Below, piece by piece: positions 4,498 to 6,010 of a stretch of 6,010 nucleotides of DNA (the first letter of the stretch is position 1; each line of letters begins with the position of its first letter). The position numbers and the translations under genes are program-made. The stretch is taken from positions 1-6,010 of the forward strand of contig JAHAYQ010000111.1 in the NCBI GenBank assembly GCA_018384465.1. Direction: 5' to 3'. The notes below the pieces were generated by a model. The model saw only the letters and a list, made by a program, of their open reading frames with translations. It did no database searches and was not told where the DNA came from. This DNA comes from Myroides sp. (lineage in GTDB: Bacteria > Bacteroidota > Bacteroidia > Flavobacteriales > Flavobacteriaceae).

Positions 4498-6010
4498 GAA
4501 AAATTATTTATGGCCTATACTTACTATGGGTTCTTTAGCGGTGGGCATAATTTTGGGCGGATTTTTCACCGAAAACGGCACGCCTTTTTCTGTAAAAGAA
4601 GACAAAGGGCGTGTGAAATTAAACAAACTTATTGATTTAATCGAGCAAGAATATGTTGATAATGTAAATACCGATTCTATCATTGATATGACGGTAAATA
4701 ACATATTAGCTCAATTAGATCCACATTCTATCTATATATCAAAATCAGAATTTGACGAGGTTCAAAATGTAATGAAAGGTTCTTTTGTAGGAATCGGTAT
4801 TAATTATTACATGTTAAACGATACATTGGCGGTAGTTAAACCTCTGCCGGGTGGCCCGTCAGACAAAGCTGGGTTGCAAGCCGGTGATCGTATTTTATAT
4901 GCTGAAAAAAAACAGTTATTTAATCAAGGCTTGTCAAGCGATTCTATCATCAACCTTCTAAAAGGAAATGCCGGCACCAAAGCGTTGCTTAAAGTTTACA
5001 GAAAAGTAGATAATAAAACCTTTGATGTGGAGATTACACGAGGAGAAGTCCCTTTAAAAAGTGTTGATACAGCTATTACAATCAACGATCATACAGGTTA
5101 TATTAAAATTAATCGTTTTGCAGAAACTACGTATGCCGAATTTAAAGTTGGCTTAGAAACTTTATTGAAACAGGGCATTAATGAATTGGTGTTAGATTTG
5201 CGTGAAAATGGTGGTGGATATATGGAACCTGCTATTCAAATTGCCGACGATTTTTTAAAAGGAAATGAAATCATCGTTAAAACTGTTAACAAGAAAGGAA
5301 ATGTAAAAATTACAAAAGCCTCGAACAAAGGTTTGTTTACCGACAAGAAATTATACGTTTTAATTAATGAAAATTCAGCATCGGCAAGTGAAATTATTGC
5401 AGGTGCAGTGCAAGATAATGATCGAGGAGTTATTGTAGGAAGAAGATCGTACGGAAAAGGATTAGTGCAACGCGAAATGTATTTAGGTGATGGGTCGGCT
5501 GTTCGTTTAACTACCGCACGCTATTACACACCTTCTGGCAGATCGATTCAAAAACCTTATTACGATGGCTTAGATGAATATAACAATGATTTAAGTAACC
5601 GATTTAAATCAGGCGAGCTGTATTCTAAAGACAGCATTCATTTACCTGATAGCCTAAAATTTAAAACAACCGGCGGACGAATTGTTTTTGGCGGTGGTGG
5701 TATAGTGCCCGATGTATTTGTACCTTTAAAGACGCGTCATGGCGAGGATGCTATTCAGTTGTTGATGAAAACAAGTTTGGTTAGTTATTATGTTTTTGAA
5801 CAGATAGAAAAAGAACGTGAGGCTCTTAAACAAATGTCAGCAGAAGATTTAGCGGCTAAAATTTATGATGACCCTAAGTATTTTAACGATTTGAAAATGC
5901 ATTTAAAATCAAGTGGTTTAACGTTTAATTTAGAGCGTCATAAAAAGAATATTATGTTTTATTTGGTTGCTGAATATATCCATCAATTACACGACGAAAA
6001 CGCTTATTAC
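4490..6010 (+). CDS. S41 family C-terminal processing peptidase (3' end cut by window)
   Basis: An envelope serine protease of the CtpA/Prc family that trims or degrades proteins from their C-terminus outside the cytoplasm. All 507 visible codons are open to the edge; bacteroidotal relatives run a little longer, so little seems missing. Residues about 6-26 form a hydrophobic N-terminal segment (signal anchor or signal peptide). A short helical region with LDPHS follows, then a PDZ domain at about 85-175 (GIGI at 101-104, KAGLQAGDRI at 126-135). The protease domain has DLRENGGG (236-243), NENSASASEI with predicted nucleophile Ser298, and YGKGLVQ with the general base Lys323. The 25-residue Ser-Lys spacing equals that of E. 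coli Prc. GGGGIVPDV (401-409) closes the core, and a helical tail follows. The ATG lies within the dCMP deaminase stop region (ATGAATAA), implying translational coupling. The substrate is unknown. Confidence 0.95.
   Translation, partial: MNKKNYLWPILTMGSLAVGIILGGFFTENGTPFSVKEDKGRVKLNKLIDLIEQEYVDNVNTDSIIDMTVNNILAQLDPHSIYISKSEFDEVQNVMKGSFVGIGINYYMLNDTLAVVKPLPGGPSDKAGLQAGDRILYAEKKQLFNQGLSSDSIINLLKGNAGTKALLKVYRKVDNKTFDVEITRGEVPLKSVDTAITINDHTGYIKINRFAETTYAEFKVGLETLLKQGINELVLDLRENGGGYMEPAIQIADDFLKGNEIIVKTVNKKGNVKITKASNKGLFTDKKLYVLINENSASASEIIAGAVQDNDRGVIVGRRSYGKGLVQREMYLGDGSAVRLTTARYYTPSGRSIQKPYYDGLDEYNNDLSNRFKSGELYSKDSIHLPDSLKFKTTGGRIVFGGGGIVPDVFVPLKTRHGEDAIQLLMKTSLVSYYVFEQIEKEREALKQMSAEDLAAKIYDDPKYFNDLKMHLKSSGLTFNLERHKKNIMFYLVAEYIHQLHDENAYY

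Noticed and set aside
4504..4704. Minus-strand open frame over the start of the S41 gene
   Set aside because: It is antisense to a clear protease N-terminus and PDZ approach, with no support of its own.

Overview
The window looks like chromosomal DNA of a low-G+C member of the Bacteroidota, most likely a Flavobacteriaceae relative (Flavobacterium/Myroides type). Three things support this: the proteins read like flavobacterial housekeeping enzymes, recognisable Shine-Dalgarno sites are largely absent, and several intergenic stretches carry the Bacteroidota promoter pattern TTG-N(17-23)-TAnnTTTG. The genus is inferred, not proven.

Layout. Positions 1-340 contain no intact gene. The first ~150 bases are clearly richer in G+C (about 45-48%) than the ~30% that follows. 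They hold a CTTCGACAAGCTCAG repeat-type motif, a perfect 9-bp hairpin and a reading frame broken by one TGA, so they look like a decayed repeat or gene remnant. A 28-bp near-palindrome built from two GATAGTATC boxes lies directly against the start of a class II Fic-domain gene (341-1294, +). Fic converges on a monofunctional aspartate kinase gene (1435-2688, -), with a shared bidirectional terminator at 1379-1408. The kinase gene is divergent from class I fructose-1,6-bisphosphatase (fbp, 2848-3831, +), and the intergenic region holds a good promoter for the kinase. After a strong terminator (3833-3868) come two tandem promoter matches, then a dCMP deaminase gene (4051-4497, +). Its stop overlaps the start of an S41 C-terminal processing peptidase (4490 to the window edge, +; 507 codons visible, 3' end missing).

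Function. Four of the five genes are core metabolism or maintenance: the first step of the aspartate amino-acid family, gluconeogenesis, dUMP supply for thymidylate, and envelope proteolysis. Fic is the accessory element. It carries its own inhibitory motif and a C-terminal winged-helix-like domain, and its start abuts an operator-like palindrome, so a self-contained autoregulated AMPylation module is the most interesting hypothesis here. I found no CRISPR array, tRNA, rRNA, intact transposase or clearly undescribed multigene system.
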